Below are positions 61,143-64,000 of a stretch of 64,000 nt of DNA, piece by piece. Every line of letters begins with the position of its first letter. Position 1 is the first letter of the stretch. Below the pieces are notes generated by a model, which was not told the DNA's origin, ran no database searches, and saw nothing but the letters and a program-made list of their open reading frames with translations. The position numbers were made by a program, and so were the translations under genes. This DNA is from Casuarina equisetifolia (taxonomy: Eukaryota > Streptophyta > Magnoliopsida > Fagales > Casuarinaceae): positions 486,800-550,799 of the forward strand of contig JAKISB010000011.1 in assembly GCA_028551475.1 (NCBI GenBank). The letters are read 5' to 3'.

Positions 61143-61324
61143 ATTTGTCATTCCTTAACTTAATTTTGAATTTACTTATTGAAAGGAAATAAGTTTTCTT
61201 TAAATTTTCAACTTTCGAATTGTATCCCTTCGAAAAGAATATTAAAGTTGAAGCTTTGTTTCAGAGTATATAAATTATATGCCTTTTGGTTGAATCATAA
61301 CAACTTAGTTAAATTTTTTCTTTA

Positions 61325-61480
61325 TCCTCCAGTAAGTAGCATATGTATAAAACTATGTGGAATCCTTCCTAAACCATAACCTAAAATCCGATCTTCATTA
61401 TTTAACCGAATCTTAAGTCTACCGTTCGGAAGTGATTCAGTAATTTAATTTCCACGAATCTATTTTTCTTCTTTTAGCCC
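61325..61480 (-). pseudogene. infA: infA, decayed translation initiation factor IF-1
   Basis: Lies in the normal infA place between rpl36 and rps8. Remaining similarity: ITESLPNG...[17 protein letters not shown]. The start region is lost (a TAG and no ATG where MKEQKWIHEG would begin) and the C-terminus is shortened. infA was transferred to the nucleus and lost from the plastid in many eudicots, so the decay is probably plastid history. Confidence 0.85.
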
Positions 61481-61613
61481 AATTCCGGGTAAAACTTCTT
61501 TAAAAAATTAACCAATGCCAGGGGGGAGTGATATTATAAACCTGCTCTTTTTTTTTTTCACAAATAAGCAAACCAGTAGTAAAGTTCCATATCTAAGTTG
61601 GATATAAGAAAGA

Positions 61614-62018
61614 TTACCATATATAACACAAAATTTCTCCGCCAATTCTTTCTAGTCGGGCCTCCCGGTCCGTTATTATACCCCGAGAAGTAGAAAGAAT
61701 TACAATCCCCATCCCGCCTAAAATTCTAGGAATTCGTTGATAGTTCGAATAGATTCGTAGACCGGGTCGACTGATCCGTTTTAAATTTAAAACAGTTTTA
61801 TATGGCCCTTTCCTATTCCTTCTATGCCGTAGGTTTAAAACCAAAAAATATTTGTTACTTTCTTGATGTTTCCTCACGTTTTCAATAAAACCTTCTCTTA
61901 ACAATATTTTAACAAGGTTTTCATTGATGTTCGTAGACGGTATTCGAATCGTTCCCTTTCTATTCATGTCCGCATTACGTATAGAAGTTATTATATCAGC
62001 AATAGTGTCTTTACCCAT
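61614..62018 (-). CDS. rps8: rps8, plastid ribosomal protein uS8
   Basis: 134 aa, standard length. 16S-binding protein with the [17 protein letters not shown] start and the C-terminal [19 protein letters not shown] motif. Frame intact. Confidence 0.97.
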   Translation of the reverse strand: MGKDTIADIITSIRNADMNRKGTIRIPSTNINENLVKILLREGFIENVRKHQESNKYFLVLNLRHRRNRKGPYKTVLNLKRISRPGLRIYSNYQRIPRILGGMGIVILSTSRGIITDREARLERIGGEILCYIW

Positions 62019-62247
62019 GATAAACTAAAATTATTGTTGTCCCTGAAGTTTGATATAATCAACATACTTTTTTTCTTTATATATAGATTTTCATATATTT
62101 TTTTTTATGAATTGTTAAAGATATATGCGTGAGACAAATCTACTAATTAATTTTATCTATTTTTTGAATATTTTATTAATCTTTTCTTTTTTATTCACTT
62201 TTTTATTCAAATGCTATAAGTATATTATAGTCTCATCTTTATTATAC

Positions 62248-62616
62248 TTATAATACTTCAGGCGCTAATGAAACTATTTTAGCGAAATTCAACTGTCTCA
62301 ATTCCCGTGCGATCGCACCAAAAATTCTAGTTCCTTTGGGATTTCCTTCTTGATCAATAACAACCGCAGCATTGTCATCATATCGTAGTATCATACCGTT
62401 GTCACGTTTGAGTTCTTTACAAGTACGTACAATTACAGCTCTGATCACTTCAGATTTTTCTAAAGGTGTATTTGGTATTGCTTCCTTGATTACAGCAACA
62501 ATAACGTCACCAATATGAGCATATCGTCGATTACTAGCTCCTATGATTTGAATACACATTAATTTTCGTGCACCGCTGTTGTCCGCTACATTTAAATAGG
62601 TTTGAGGTTGAATCAT
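62248..62616 (-). CDS. rpl14: rpl14, plastid ribosomal protein uL14
   Basis: 122 aa, standard length. Starts [18 protein letters not shown] and contains the conserved [17 protein letters not shown] near the C-terminus. It sits at the subunit interface of the large subunit. Confidence 0.97.
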   Translation of the reverse strand: MIQPQTYLNVADNSGARKLMCIQIIGASNRRYAHIGDVIVAVIKEAIPNTPLEKSEVIRAVIVRTCKELKRDNGMILRYDDNAAVVIDQEGNPKGTRIFGAIARELRQLNFAKIVSLAPEVL

Positions 62617-62763
62617 ATCATTTTTTTTATTTTATTTGCTCTTTTGATGCAAAGGTACGAAGTAAAAAAAAGAAATATTGTTTGTCTAAAATAAATAAAA
62701 AAACCTACAATTGTAGGTTTTTTTATTTCATTCCAAAGACCCTTTTCCTTTGGTTCTACACCC

Positions 62764-64000
62764 CTATCCTGAAATAATGAATTGAGTTCGTATAGGCATT
62801 TTGGATGCTGCTATTGAAATAGCCTTTCTAGCTATGTTTTCTGCTACCCCGCCCATTTCATAAAGTATTCTACCCGGTTTAACGATAGCTACCCAATATT
62901 CGGGCGATCCTTTCCCTGAACCCATACGCGTTTCTGCGGGTCTTACTGTAACCGGTTTGTCTGGAAATATACGTACCCAGATTTTTCCACCGCGGCGCAC
63001 ATTTCGTGTCATTGCCCGTCGCCCCGCTTCTATTTGTCTAGATGTGATCCATGCAGGTTCAAGTGCCTGAAGGGCATATCTACCGAAACAAATATGATTA
63101 CCTCTATAAGATATTCCTTTCATTCTTCCTCTATGTTGTTTACGGAATCTGGTTCTTTTGGGGTTATAGTTGATGATTGTTTATCAATTCATTCCATCTC
63201 TACTACAGAACTGGACATGAGAGTTTCTTCTCATCCAGCTCCTTGCGAATGAAACAATTATAAAAAAATATACATGTATTTCGTGAATAATATACTGAAC
63301 CGCGGGATTCGTTGAGATTTTATCTAAGTTATTATTTTATTTAATCTATTAGAAATTTGTATATCGTGTTTTGATAATTTATATAATAAATTAAACATAT
63401 ATTTATTTTATTTTTATATTTAGAATTTATAGTAATGTCATTTTGTTATAATGAGTCTTTATTTTGTTTTGTCTTTTTTATTATCATATCGAATGGATCA
63501 AAATTTAGAAATCCAATAAAATAGAAAATAAAAACTTTCGCGGGCGAATATTTACTCTTTCAAGATATATTTCAGTTGTAGGGTTATTCCACGACATGAG
63601 CTTTCAAAATAAAAGTGGATTGTTCCCGGGTTTGTTCCGCCATCCTACCTAGTGAATCATTAGGATTCGTTTTCAATAGAATCTTATGTATCCACAGGTT
63701 CCGTCGTTCCCATCGCTTCTCGATTAATGGTTAGGCCTGAATTCTACAACGGAGCTCCTAATAAAAAAAATGTGTTCTTGAGTCAATTTTCTCAGTCTTT
63801 ATTGCCTCGGGGCTCTTAATTTTTTTGTTCTATGAACAAATTTATCTAATTATAGATCAATCAAATTAGTATTGATGCTTTATTACATTATCATTATCCT
63901 TTATAAGATCACTCATAGACCTTTCATATTGGAATCATATAGAGCATTGATATTCTTTCTCTTTTTCTCTCCCCCTTCCATTTATCAGCATTTTTATTGT
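62764..64000 (-). CDS. rpl16: rpl16, plastid ribosomal protein uL16 (exon 2 and part of the intron)
   Basis: Exon 2 is 63162-62764 (399 nt, 133 codons with stop) and begins [16 protein letters not shown], exactly as expected after the 9-nt exon 1 (ATGCTTAGT type), which would lie beyond the window. 63163-64000 is the group II intron, still running at the window edge (plastid copies are about 1 kb). The conserved [15 protein letters not shown] and the end [11 protein letters not shown] are intact. Confidence 0.96.

Overview
The window is plant nuclear DNA, probably from a eudicot. It has split genes with GT-AG introns, LTR retrotransposon remains, a long AT-rich satellite array and a block of plastid DNA. 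The plastid block carries a decayed infA, which is common in rosids, so a rosid is plausible. The species cannot be fixed from the sequence alone.

Layout. (1) 1-3514 is gene-free DNA with the texture of plant mitochondrial intergenic sequence. (2) 3518-4992 is the 3' half of a 20S proteasome beta-2 (PBB-type) gene, without its 5' exons and with a one-base frameshift. (3) 5622-7914 (-) is a secreted GH5 glycosidase with a C-terminal ricin-type lectin domain, four coding exons. (4) 9140-11085 (-) is a decayed Ty1/copia fragment (primer-binding site, gag, integrase). (5) 12230-20780 (+) is a complete GLE1 mRNA-export factor gene, 15 exons and 644 codons by my splicing; its start codon is split by the first intron. 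(6) 23047-26549 (-) is a complete RGLG-type RING E3 ubiquitin ligase with a copine/vWA domain, 11 coding exons and 466 codons. (7) 27489-27839 is an unrecognised ORF.

From 29202 to 56146 the window is a tandem satellite with a monomer of about 305 bp. It has a left block in one orientation, an inverted middle block (42745-48500) and a right block back in the first orientation. Two 500-N gaps (28702-29201, 48501-49000) flank or interrupt it. The left block shows a five-monomer higher-order repeat of about 1.52 kb. It is interrupted by two related LTR insertions: a complete gag-only, non-autonomous element (36708-39524, target duplication AATAT) and a rearranged, palindromic LTR structure (30786-32052, target duplication GTCAG). 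The right block is more homogeneous.

The satellite stops at 56146. From 56161 to the window end the sequence is plastid DNA: the end of psbH, petB, petD, then on the other strand rpoA, rps11, rpl36, decayed infA, rps8, rpl14 and rpl16 exon 2. The plastid reading frames, other than the psbH fragment and infA, are open, so this is either a very young nuclear plastid insertion (NUPT) or an assembly join. These genes belong to plastid photosynthesis and expression and are unlikely to function at a nuclear site.

The single-copy part (GH5, GLE1, RGLG) looks like normal euchromatin. The part beyond 28.7 kb looks like heterochromatin with organelle DNA, possibly pericentromeric. Exon boundaries were inferred by eye from splice sites and family resemblance, not from transcripts.
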